This document shows, one piece after another, positions 1-7,941 of a stretch of DNA of 36,970 nucleotides. Origin of the DNA: Myxococcales bacterium (lineage in GTDB: Bacteria > Myxococcota_A > UBA9042); assembly GCA_009692465.1 (NCBI GenBank), contig SHZD01000038.1, positions 1 through 36,970 of the forward strand. The letters run 5' to 3'. The notes beneath the pieces are model-generated. The model did no database searches. It saw only the letters and a program-made list of their open reading frames with translations, and was not told the origin of the DNA. The first letter of the stretch is position 1. Each line of letters begins with the position of its first letter. Position numbers and translations under genes: made by a program.

Positions 1-314
1 ATGACGATCCGTCCGTTGGCCAAACCAACGCTCGCTATACGCTGACCTTCGCCAAGAAGGGCATGCCCAACTCGCGTTCGGTGCAGTTCTTCATTAATTA
101 CAAAGATAACAGCAACTTGGACGGCATGGGCTTTACGCCATTTGGCAAAGTGACCGAAGGCATGGACATCGTCGACAAGCTCAACACCGAGTATGGCGAA
201 GGTCAGCCCGGCGGCAACGGCCCAAACCAGATGCGGGTGCAGTCGGAAGGCAATCGCTACCTCAAGGCTGAATTCCCCAATCTCGACTACATCAAATCGG
301 CGACGATTCTATAA
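1..314 (+). CDS. Peptidyl-prolyl cis-trans isomerase, cyclophilin type (5'-truncated)
   Basis: The reading frame is open from position 3 with no start inside the window, so the N-terminus lies upstream. The visible 103 residues contain the C-terminal half of a cyclophilin domain: a QFFINY segment matching the conserved SQFFI active-site strand, then LDGMGFTPFGKVTEGMDIVDKL, which corresponds to the family's 'LDGKHVVFGRVVEGMDVV' region. The family catalyses cis-trans isomerisation of Xaa-Pro bonds in protein folding. Whether this one is cytoplasmic or exported cannot be seen because the N-terminus is missing. It ends with TAA at 312-314, and the next gene is on the opposite strand 37 bp away (convergent). 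The call is secure at family level only. Confidence 0.88.
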   Translation, partial: DDPSVGQTNARYTLTFAKKGMPNSRSVQFFINYKDNSNLDGMGFTPFGKVTEGMDIVDKLNTEYGEGQPGGNGPNQMRVQSEGNRYLKAEFPNLDYIKSATIL

Positions 315-350
315 ATTTGGATGAAATTTTGTTCCTAGGTGATTCGGATG

Positions 351-1865
351 CTATCGCGCCGCGGCGACCAAATGCCGGCCGACATGCAGACCCAGCGCGT
401 AGATGCCAAGTTGCGGCGGCCCACCGATCGACGTTGGGTACAGTGAGCCATCGGCAATCCACAATCCTTCGACATGATGGTGCTTTCCCGTCGAGTCCAC
501 CGGTCCGAGCCGCGGATCGTCGTTCATCGGACACGAAGCCATCGGGTGCACTGCCGTGGGACCAAGGAGTTCCACGTCGACCGTCGCCAGATTTTTGAGT
601 TGGCCTGGCGACGTGAGCACCAGCGGTTCTGGTGTCGGAATCCACACTTGACGCGCTCCAGCCGCAAACAACGCTTCGCCAAGACGCTGCAGCCCGGCCC
701 GCAATTGCTGCTTGTCTGGTTCCGTGAGGCGATAGTCGACGCTCACGCCTGTGTCGCCCGCAGGTGTCACGGTTCCGGGTGTTTCGTCGTGCAGCATGGC
801 GCAAAACACCGCTAACCGTGGATAATTAAGCATAAATTCGCGATGCTGTGCCGCAAAAGACGGCATCAGCGTCGCCGTGCCCATCGGGTGGCCAAAAGCG
901 GGCACGATCCAAATCCGCGATGGCGAGCTAGAGTGGTCTGATGGGCGAAGAAACTCAGTACATTCAACGGTTTGAGGGATTCCAAGCCACGCATTTACAG
1001 GGTCATCGAATACACCTGCCGCGACTACCGCCGGGTGAATGTGCAGCGATTTTCCAGTGACCGAGTAGGGGTCAGGTACCTGAGAGCGCAGCAGAAGCGC
1101 CGGAGTTCCGGTTGCCGATGCAGCGACGGCGATTTGATCAGCTTGAACGGTAAGCCAACGCTCGCCCTTGTCGCCAGCCTCATCGGTAACGCAGGCCTGC
1201 ACCGCAACTGCACGATTTGCATCCATTTCAATGCGCATGGCCGCAGCGTGGTGAATCACAATCGCGCCGCGGTCGATGGCCCGCGGCAAGAGAACTTTGG
1301 CGGCATTGTTTTTGGCGTCAAACGCGCAGCCTAGCTCGCAAAACCCACTGCCGACGCAGCCTTCGCGGTTATGGGCTAGCCCTGACCACCGCCAGCCCAG
1401 TTTTTCGCACGCCGATTGAAGGAGCCGATTGTGGCGGTTCCAGTCCGATCGGGGCACGACTGTGAGACCCAACATCGTCTCGGCCTCGGCAAACAGAGCG
1501 TCCCATTGGGTTGGCGGCAAGTGTCCAAGACCACGCCATTGGCTCAAGACGTCGCGATCGATGCGTTTGCACAGATTGAGGTTGTGCAGCGTCGAGCCGC
1601 CCACCCCTTTGCCTTGATGCAGGCGAATACGCCGGTCGGCGGTCGTGCGCCCCGCCGCGTCCCAATACAGCAGCGGCAGCATTTGTTCTTCCCGTTGGGT
1701 CATATCCTCGGGTGTGAACCAGCCGCCGGCTTCCAAGACGACCACGCGCAGGCCCGCCTCGGCCGCCACCATCGCAGTCGTCAAGCCGCCCGCACCGCTG
1801 CCGACGACGCAGACATCGGCTTTGAGGCGCGAATTGCGCGGAAACTGCCGAAGATCATGAATCAA
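351..1865 (-). CDS. GMC-family FAD-dependent oxidoreductase
   Basis: A 504-residue flavoenzyme of the glucose-methanol-choline oxidoreductase family, which oxidises alcohol groups of sugars, sterols or long-chain alcohols. Near the N-terminus it has the dinucleotide-binding motif GSGAGG (residues 22-27) followed by the acidic residue of the Rossmann fold (VVLEAGG). The C-terminal FAD/active-site region reads TAVHPMASCPM and then ADGSLYPTS. The usual 'NP' pair after this motif, whose Asn helps substrate oxidation, reads PP here (GGPPQLGI), so the active site may be atypical. The start is a TTG at 1865 with AAGGTGG just upstream. An ATG lies nearby but out of frame. The gene begins 18 bp after the stop of the fusion gene at 1884, whose C-terminal domain belongs to the usual partner subunit of GMC dehydrogenases, so the two probably form one operon and complex. 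Confidence 0.88.
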   Translation of the reverse strand: MIHDLRQFPRNSRLKADVCVVGSGAGGLTTAMVAAEAGLRVVVLEAGGWFTPEDMTQREEQMLPLLYWDAAGRTTADRRIRLHQGKGVGGSTLHNLNLCKRIDRDVLSQWRGLGHLPPTQWDALFAEAETMLGLTVVPRSDWNRHNRLLQSACEKLGWRWSGLAHNREGCVGSGFCELGCAFDAKNNAAKVLLPRAIDRGAIVIHHAAAMRIEMDANRAVAVQACVTDEAGDKGERWLTVQADQIAVAASATGTPALLLRSQVPDPYSVTGKSLHIHPAVVAAGVFDDPVNAWLGIPQTVECTEFLRPSDHSSSPSRIWIVPAFGHPMGTATLMPSFAAQHREFMLNYPRLAVFCAMLHDETPGTVTPAGDTGVSVDYRLTEPDKQQLRAGLQRLGEALFAAGARQVWIPTPEPLVLTSPGQLKNLATVDVELLGPTAVHPMASCPMNDDPRLGPVDSTGKHHHVEGLWIADGSLYPTSIGGPPQLGIYALGLHVGRHLVAAAR

Positions 1866-1883
1866 ATGGCCACCTTCATGCTC

Positions 1884-3518
1884 TTACCCGATCGCCAGCC
1901 CTGCCGGCAGACTGCCCGGCGGCGCGTGCAATCGATCCCAAGATGGGCGCGGCGGCCTCGGCTGACTGGCCACCAAAGGCCCACTGTAGGCCAATGCCGC
2001 CCAGGTCTGGGGCAGTTGATACGCGCCCAGCATGACCAGGCTAACCAAGCCAACGTGGGCGTCGCGCAAGAGCTGCGGCTGGCGACCCAACCACTGGACA
2101 AATATCAACCTCGATTCACGGGCTAGGCCGCTAAAAGGCGCGAAATGGCCACTGATCATCGGTGTGTCCGCTACACATGCGAGTAGCAACGCGACGTCCT
2201 TGCGCAGATACGCGGGCATCTTGCTGACATAGTTGTCGATAGCCTCAACTACTGGCAACCAAGGCCACGCCGCCGGTCCCACAGGTGGCAGCGGTGGCAA
2301 TAGTGCCTCACAGGCGGCGTGCAGCGTCCCAGCTTGCTGTTTATCAAGTGACTGCCCGTGCCAGTTCGACAACTCAACAGCCAGATGCTGGCGGCCAATG
2401 GCGGTGAGTGCGACGGCAGCTAGCCCCATGCCGACAACAAATTTCCGCCGAGGCTGTGTCTTGCCGCCCAACCCCAGTCGATTTCGCAACCACGAGGGCA
2501 GGCTGGCATCCCAGTTGGCCCTAGACGGCAGCGCTTGCGGTCGACGCACGGTATTCCAAAACAGAACAGTATTGGGTTCATGCACATGGCGGCGCGCATG
2601 GTCCAGTAGGGCCGCCAAGGCCTTTCCGGTGTAAACCGGTTCTGCTGGAAACCCAGCGTCTTGCGCCGATTCGACAGCGGTCAGCGCAGCGGGCGTCGGC
2701 CAACCATAGCCACGGCCCACTTGTGCACGATCGAGGACGATGGCACACGCTGCAGGCAGTGACGGCGAACCGAGGCGGGCGCACAACTCCCGTCGCAACT
2801 GGTTCTGCAGGCTACGCAATCTGTGAGAGCTGGCCAGAATTGGCTCGACAGCCAGCACCCCGAAGACCGTGGTTTTGACCCCAGCGAGACCCAAACCTGC
2901 TGCCAGTCCGACCGCCGTCCCCCCTGAGCCAAAAGCGACGTAAACGGCTGATGGAACGGGTATTTCACCGTTGGCGATGCGCACGCCGACTTGCAAGCCA
3001 CCGCGCACCATTCCCAGCATGCCGACAGGGTGAGTGCCGCCGGCGGGGATCACCTGACTGGCGCCGCGGGTGCTGCGCAGGAGGAGCGAAGGGGCAGTCA
3101 AGGCTAGGGCGACGCGGCCTCGATAGAAAGTTTGCGCCGTCGAATAGGAAACCACGTAGCCCAAGCTGTCCACAGCGCCTGCAGTCAATGGCTCCCAAAA
3201 TACATGTGCTTCCAAAGACTTGCCTAGCAACTGTGCCGCCGCAGTGCAGGCGACCAGGTGTCCAGAACCGATGGCTCCCATCGTCGCAAGTCGCTCGACG
3301 TTGCAAAACTGGGGATCGGCCAATAAATAATCAAGTTTACGGACCTTGCTGCCTCCGAGCAGCGGTGTCGTGGCATCGTCGCGAACGACCCACAGCGACT
3401 GCGCGCCAAGGTCCAAGGTCGGCGAATCAATTTTTTGAACGACAGGCGCCGCTTGGGCCCAGCCTAGTCGCGGCTCAGCTTCCAAGCTGGCCAAAAAAGT
3501 TAAAGTATTATCAGTCAC
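1884..3518 (-). CDS. Fusion: PLP-dependent ACC deaminase/D-cysteine desulfhydrase-like domain plus gluconate 2-dehydrogenase subunit 3-like domain
   Basis: This 544-residue protein reads as two proteins in one frame. Residues 1 to about 345 match the fold-type II PLP family of ACC deaminase and D-cysteine desulfhydrase: GGSKVRKLDYLL carries the expected Schiff-base Lys (K58), and AFGSGGTAVGLAAGL is the phosphate-binding Gly-rich loop. Residues from about 353 start afresh with a twin-arginine-like stretch, QPRRKFVVGMGLAAVAL, then about 170 residues like gluconate 2-dehydrogenase subunit 3, the small partner of membrane GMC dehydrogenases. The start is GTG at 3518 with GGGAG about 11 nt upstream. 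The GMC gene follows after 18 bp, which suits the C-terminal domain. An export signal buried inside a PLP enzyme is odd. It may be a true fusion, a lost stop codon, or two proteins with an internal start near 2465. Confidence 0.7.
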   Translation of the reverse strand: MTDNTLTFLASLEAEPRLGWAQAAPVVQKIDSPTLDLGAQSLWVVRDDATTPLLGGSKVRKLDYLLADPQFCNVERLATMGAIGSGHLVACTAAAQLLGKSLEAHVFWEPLTAGAVDSLGYVVSYSTAQTFYRGRVALALTAPSLLLRSTRGASQVIPAGGTHPVGMLGMVRGGLQVGVRIANGEIPVPSAVYVAFGSGGTAVGLAAGLGLAGVKTTVFGVLAVEPILASSHRLRSLQNQLRRELCARLGSPSLPAACAIVLDRAQVGRGYGWPTPAALTAVESAQDAGFPAEPVYTGKALAALLDHARRHVHEPNTVLFWNTVRRPQALPSRANWDASLPSWLRNRLGLGGKTQPRRKFVVGMGLAAVALTAIGRQHLAVELSNWHGQSLDKQQAGTLHAACEALLPPLPPVGPAAWPWLPVVEAIDNYVSKMPAYLRKDVALLLACVADTPMISGHFAPFSGLARESRLIFVQWLGRQPQLLRDAHVGLVSLVMLGAYQLPQTWAALAYSGPLVASQPRPPRPSWDRLHAPPGSLPAGLAIG

Positions 3519-3550
3519 TTTTGCGTCTGACTCCCGCGGAGCAGGTTAGA

Positions 3551-3736
3551 CCAGGATTGCCCATCGAAATTCTCCGCGGCCCCCGATTTGGGATGCCAGT
3601 ACCCTGTCGCTCGACAAGGAGCAAGGAGCATTTCGACTGAGGCGTACTCGTATACGCCAATGAGACAGTCCTGCGAACTGTCTAGGACAAAGGCGACGAC
3701 GCGACGCACAGATGCGCCCACAGCGGGGGATCGCGG
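3551..3736. repeat. Dispersed repeat A, copy 1
   Basis: About 186 bp closely similar to 17515-17710 and in the same orientation. Shared blocks include GAAATTCTCCGCGGCCCCCG near the start and GAGACAGTCCTGCGAACTGT near the end. It contains a 7-bp inverted repeat AGACAGT/ACTGTCT (3663-3683) and a GGCGTA/TACGCC stem (3641-3658). It lies between the divergent genes starting at 3518 (-) and 3884 (+). No convincing protein is encoded. Confidence 0.85.
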
Positions 3737-3883
3737 TAGACAAGAGCCGCGCTCATGCCACCATACCCGCGCTTGCCACGCGCTGTCATCCCCACGGGCC
3801 ACCGGCATCGACGCGTTGTAGTTTTCGCCCCAGCGGGCCTGCGCTAGTCTGTGCAGGTTCAACTGATACAGGCAACGCCAACC

Positions 3884-5536
3884 ATGACCGCCGATTCGCC
3901 ACAAACTGACGCCCAAGTGTTTGATTTAGCTGGACAACTTGCGCCGGCATTTGAGCTATTGACCGGCGCTTTGCCCTTGGATTCCGTGGTCGCCGCCGCC
4001 GACGTCAAAGATCAGCTTCGACGCTTGGTGGTGGCGTGGCCCGGTGCCCAAATGGTCCTTGTCGAACGCCAAGTTGGCCTGCCGCTCAGCCCCCTGGCGC
4101 CGCCGCTGATCGTGGTAAGCGGCGCTGGTGGCGTGGGCAAGACTGCGCTGGCTGTGGCCCTGGCGAGTCAATGTCAGCGGCCGATCGCTCGATTGCGCAT
4201 GGACCAACTGCAGCGAGTGCAAAATGCCAGCGGTTTTCTGGCCCACGCGGGTCATCAATTGCTGCAAGCGGAGGCAATTGCCTTAGTCGATATTCCTGGA
4301 CTTGCCGACACCGCCGATGGGCATTTATTCAGTGCGTTGCGCGAGTTTGTTCATCGGCGGCAATTTCCAGTGATCATTGAGTTCACCCCATCCGGCTGCG
4401 GGTTGCCGCTGTGGCTGCGAAAGGCCGACATGATCGCGGAGTTGCCGCATCCTGACGTCCACAATCGTGAATTGCTTTGGGAACTCCATCTCCCGGTTGA
4501 ATTGCCACTGTCGACCGATATCGATGTGCCGGCGTTGGCCGCAGGTTGGTCCCTGAACGGCGGGCAAATCCAGCGCGCTGTGGCTGTCGGATGGCGATTG
4601 GCCGTGGCACTGCAACCCAGTCAGCCGGTGATGACCATGGCGCAGTTGCGGCAAGGTGCACAGGCGCAGCAGGCGCCGCTGGTGCCTCAGCGTCGGCAGC
4701 GAACGCTCACATTGGACGCCATTGTTGCCAGCGACGCTACCCACGAGCAACTGAAAGCGGTCGCGCTGGCCCTGCGCGGACGTCCGGCGCTGCGGGCGCA
4801 GTGGGGTACCGATGTGCAATTGGACAACAATAATGCGTTGTTCATCTTGCTTGAGGGGCCGATTGGCTGCGGCAAAACTTGGACCGCTCACGCCTTGGCG
4901 GCATCGGCCAGCGCTCAACTCGTGCCGTTGCCAGCGCGTTTGATGACCATGGACAACGATTTGGCCCGCCAACGCTTTCTGGCCGAAGCCGCTGCCGCTG
5001 GGGCTATTGTTCTGTGCGACGACGCGGAGGCTGGCTTTGCGCGCCGACCCGCCGACAGTCACGGCCTGCAAGACCTCCAAAACCAACAACAATTGGCCGA
5101 GTTGTTGCGCGATCTTGAAAACTACGATGGCGCGGTGCTGTTTGCGACTGGCGTTGTCGGCAGTCTCGATCCGGCCTTGCTGCGCCGTCTGCATATTCGT
5201 GTTTCATTTGATGAATTGAACCCGGAGCAGCGTGCGCACTGCCTGCGCCGGTGGGTGCCAGAGCGCGCTCCGCTTGCCGCTGATGTCGATTTTGCCGATC
5301 TCGGCAAGAAATTCGATTTGCCGCCGGCGCGCATGCGCATCGCCATGACCCGCGCCGCAATGGCTGCCCATGCCGAAGGCAGTCCAACCTTGACGTTGCG
5401 GCATTGTGACGCGGCGCTGACGGCTGAGGCCCACGCCGCCGGCAAAGTCATTTGGTCGGGTGCGGGGCGCAAGCCAGAACGGGTGGTGGACGACCTGCCG
5501 CCGGACCACCCGCTGCGGCCGATTCGTCGCGTGTAG
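3884..5536 (+). CDS. Tandem AAA-type ATPase
   Basis: A 550-residue protein with two P-loop modules. The first has Walker A GAGGVGKT (about residues 80-87) and a Walker B-like LVDIPG that lacks the usual catalytic Glu, so it may be a degenerate module. The second has GPIGCGKT (about 324-331), Walker B IVLCDDAEA, a sensor-like stretch VLFATG and a lid region with ALLRRLHIRVSF, resembling an AAA+ domain in which the arginine pair could act as finger residues. No signal peptide or membrane helix is seen, so it is probably cytoplasmic. ATG at 3884 is preferred over the in-frame GTG at 3851, because the extra 11 residues look like leader sequence. nadE follows after 45 bp and may be co-transcribed. 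The substrate is unknown. Stand-alone AAA ATPases of this general shape occur as chaperone or remodelling factors, but nothing here fixes the role. Confidence 0.75.
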   Translation: MTADSPQTDAQVFDLAGQLAPAFELLTGALPLDSVVAAADVKDQLRRLVVAWPGAQMVLVERQVGLPLSPLAPPLIVVSGAGGVGKTALAVALASQCQRPIARLRMDQLQRVQNASGFLAHAGHQLLQAEAIALVDIPGLADTADGHLFSALREFVHRRQFPVIIEFTPSGCGLPLWLRKADMIAELPHPDVHNRELLWELHLPVELPLSTDIDVPALAAGWSLNGGQIQRAVAVGWRLAVALQPSQPVMTMAQLRQGAQAQQAPLVPQRRQRTLTLDAIVASDATHEQLKAVALALRGRPALRAQWGTDVQLDNNNALFILLEGPIGCGKTWTAHALAASASAQLVPLPARLMTMDNDLARQRFLAEAAAAGAIVLCDDAEAGFARRPADSHGLQDLQNQQQLAELLRDLENYDGAVLFATGVVGSLDPALLRRLHIRVSFDELNPEQRAHCLRRWVPERAPLAADVDFADLGKKFDLPPARMRIAMTRAAMAAHAEGSPTLTLRHCDAALTAEAHAAGKVIWSGAGRKPERVVDDLPPDHPLRPIRRV

Positions 5537-5581
5537 AGTCTTTGAGCACACCCAACTTACCAACACCAATGGACTACTGCC

Positions 5582-7597
5582 ATGAAACACTTGCGAGTCG
5601 CTGCCGCCGTCCTCAACACCACTCCACTGGACTGGGATGGCAATGCAAAGTGCATCTTGCAGGCGATCGCCTTAGCTAAGGCCAATGGAGTCAAGATCTT
5701 GTGCCTGCCAGAGCAATGTATTACCGGCTATGGTTGCGAGGATGCTTTTCATGCTCAAGCGGTCCATGAAACTGCGGCCAAGCTGCTGTGCGAAATACTT
5801 TTACCAGCGACGACCGGCATCTGCGTCACCTTTGGCCTGCCGGTTCTGTGCCGCAACGGGTTGTACAATTGCGCCGCGGTCGCGTGCGATGGCAAGTTGC
5901 AAGGTCTGACCGCCAAACGGTTTTTGGCTGGGGATGGCATTCACTACGAGCCGCGCTGGTTCAAGGCGTGGCCGGTTGGCCAGCGGTCGGTTGTCGAACT
6001 GGGCGGTCAGTCTGTGCCGATCGGCGACCTGCACTACACGCTCAACGGTCTGCGTTTTGGTTTTGAGGTGTGTGAGGACGCTTGGGTGGCAAACCGCCCA
6101 GGGGCCCAACTGTCGCGCCATGGCATCGATGTCATCTTGAATCCCTCGGCTAGTCACTTTGCCTTTGGAAAACAGCAGATTCGCAAGCAATTTGTCATCG
6201 AGGGCTCCCGAGCGTTCGGCGTGACGTATGTGTATGCGAATTTGTGCGGCAACGAAGCGGGCAGGGCAATCTACGACGGCGGTGCGATCATCGCCTCGGG
6301 TGGCGCGCTAGTCGCTGAGGGACCGCGTTTTCCCTTTACCGACGGCTATGTTCTGGCGGCAACCTGTGACGTTGATCGAACGCGGTTGGATCGTGCGCGC
6401 ACGGTTAGCTTTGAGCCCGATCAGGACGACAATGATGCGCTTCAGGTCAAAATCGAGTGCGATATCCAGCTGTACGACCGCAGCGCCACTGGTATCTATT
6501 GTTCGTTGACGCGCCCCGAGCCCCTGACCGTCGACGCCGAGACGCAAAAACTCTGGGATTTTGCCCGCGCTGTCGCCTTGGGCTTGTTTGACTACCTGCG
6601 CAAATCAAGGTCACACGGTTATGCGCTATCGCTGTCGGGCGGGGCAGACTCGGCGGCTTGTGCGTGCTTAGTGTCGGCGATGTTGGAGTTGGCTCGTCAG
6701 GACTTGGGTGATCAAGGTCTGCGCGAAAAGCTGGGTTATATTAGCCAATTGCAAAACTGCACCACGATCGCAGAGCACATGAAAGTCCTGCTGACGACCG
6801 CTTATCAAGCGACGGAAAACTCGGGCGCTGTGACCTCCAATGCCGCGGCCAAGATTGCAGAGGCAGTGGGCGCGACCCACCACCAGTGGTCCGTCCAGCC
6901 GTTGCTCAACCACTATCGCGAGATCGCCGAAAAAGCGCTGGCTCGGCCGCTGGACTGGGCGCACGACGATATCGCACTGCAGAACATTCAGGCCCGTGTC
7001 CGTGCGCCTGGGATTTGGTTCTTGGCTAATGTCGAAAACAAGCTACTTCTCACGACTTCCAATCGGTCGGAAGCCGCCGTGGGCTACGCGACGATGGATG
7101 GCGACACGTGTGGCGGACTGGCGCCCTTGGCTGGAATCGACAAGCACTTTTTGCGGCGATTTTTGCGCTGGCTCCATAGCCCGGACAAGCCGGCGTTACC
7201 AGGGCTGACACCAATAGCTGCGCTCAGTTACATCAACGCGCAACAACCAACTGCTGAACTGCGGCCGCCCGACAAGCTGCAGACGGATGAGGACGACTTG
7301 ATGCCGTACGACGTCCTTGATTGTTTGGAGAAAGCGGCTATTCGCGACAAGCAACTGCCGACCGAGGCTCATCAGACCGCGTGTGAGCGCTTCCCCCAGT
7401 ACGACGCCCAACGGATGGCGTTTTGGGTGCGGCGCTTTTTTACGCTATGGTGCCGTAATCAATGGAAACGCGAGCGTTATGCCCCAAGCTTTCATCTGGA
7501 CGATGAGAATCTGGATCCGCGCAGTTGGTGTCGCTTCCCGATTTTGTCCAGTGGTTATGCCAATGAACTTGCTGAGTTGGCGATGTCGGTGCGCTGA
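5582..7597 (+). CDS. nadE: Glutamine-dependent NAD(+) synthetase
   Basis: This 671-residue enzyme makes NAD from nicotinic acid adenine dinucleotide, ATP and glutamine, the last step of NAD biosynthesis. The N-terminal nitrilase-type glutaminase domain carries the catalytic triad: Glu44 in LPEQC, Lys112 in TAKRFLAG and Cys164 in FEVCEDAW. The C-terminal synthetase domain has the ATP-pyrophosphatase motif LSGGADS (SGG at 352-354) and the later TTSNRSE segment typical of NAD synthetases. The length matches the long two-domain form (as in Mycobacterium tuberculosis), in which ammonia is channelled between domains. The ATG at 5582 gives a proper nitrilase start. A second ATG at 5570 is out of frame. 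It follows the AAA ATPase by 45 bp and ends just before a 23-bp tandem repeat. Confidence 0.96.
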   Translation: MKHLRVAAAVLNTTPLDWDGNAKCILQAIALAKANGVKILCLPEQCITGYGCEDAFHAQAVHETAAKLLCEILLPATTGICVTFGLPVLCRNGLYNCAAVACDGKLQGLTAKRFLAGDGIHYEPRWFKAWPVGQRSVVELGGQSVPIGDLHYTLNGLRFGFEVCEDAWVANRPGAQLSRHGIDVILNPSASHFAFGKQQIRKQFVIEGSRAFGVTYVYANLCGNEAGRAIYDGGAIIASGGALVAEGPRFPFTDGYVLAATCDVDRTRLDRARTVSFEPDQDDNDALQVKIECDIQLYDRSATGIYCSLTRPEPLTVDAETQKLWDFARAVALGLFDYLRKSRSHGYALSLSGGADSAACACLVSAMLELARQDLGDQGLREKLGYISQLQNCTTIAEHMKVLLTTAYQATENSGAVTSNAAAKIAEAVGATHHQWSVQPLLNHYREIAEKALARPLDWAHDDIALQNIQARVRAPGIWFLANVENKLLLTTSNRSEAAVGYATMDGDTCGGLAPLAGIDKHFLRRFLRWLHSPDKPALPGLTPIAALSYINAQQPTAELRPPDKLQTDEDDLMPYDVLDCLEKAAIRDKQLPTEAHQTACERFPQYDAQRMAFWVRRFFTLWCRNQWKRERYAPSFHLDDENLDPRSWCRFPILSSGYANELAELAMSVR

Positions 7598-7610
7598 CGG
7601 AACGACGTCG

Positions 7611-7687
7611 CGGAGCCCAAAGTGGAGCAACTGCGGAGCCCAAAGTGGAGCAACTGCGGAGCCCAAAGTGGAGCAACTGCGGAGCCC
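7611..7687. repeat. 23-bp tandem repeat (3.3 copies)
   Basis: Three identical 23-bp units (containing AGCCCAAAGTGGAGCAACTG) at 7611-7633, 7634-7656 and 7657-7679, plus a partial fourth. They start 13 bp after the nadE stop codon. Since 23 is not a multiple of three, translation of the array shifts frame in each unit, so it is non-coding. Confidence 0.95.
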
Positions 7688-7725
7688 ACTACTGTGCGGG
7701 TTGCGAGCGCTCGATCCGCGCTCAA

Positions 7726-7866
7726 CTATACACAGTCTCCCAATTTCGAGATCAACCTTGGATCGGAGCCGTGAGTCGGCTGCACAGCAGACGCGAGCTT
7801 GGCGACCCACCCAGCAAGCACGAGAACGCCGATCCGGCACATGATGCCGGACCTGGGCGATCGAGT
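7726..7866 (+). repeat. Dispersed repeat B, copy 1
   Basis: A 141-bp element matched in inverted orientation by 11606-11746. It contains the hairpins AGCCG-TGAGT-CGGCT (7767-7781) and TCCGGCA-CATGA-TGCCGGA (7833-7851). The stems survive in the other copy despite base changes. The stretch 7773-7820 resembles the core of repeat C (GAGTCGGC, then ACGCGAGCTT, GCGACC and AGCAAGCA at similar spacing). With the 23-bp array it fills the 344-bp gap between nadE and the next gene. Confidence 0.85.
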
Positions 7867-7941
7867 ATGGCCGTGAATTAACCGCCAGCCGTGTTGTTTC
7901 CGTTGGAAAATTCCCAGAGAAGACCCATCAACAACGGCAAA

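Noticed and set aside
1416..2126. Plus-strand open frame across the GMC oxidoreductase and fusion genes
   Set aside because: It crosses two recognised minus-strand genes and their intergenic junction, with no recognisable domain.
4325..5194. Minus-strand open frame opposite the AAA ATPase
   Set aside because: The plus strand carries two recognisable P-loop modules, and the minus frame shows no motif.
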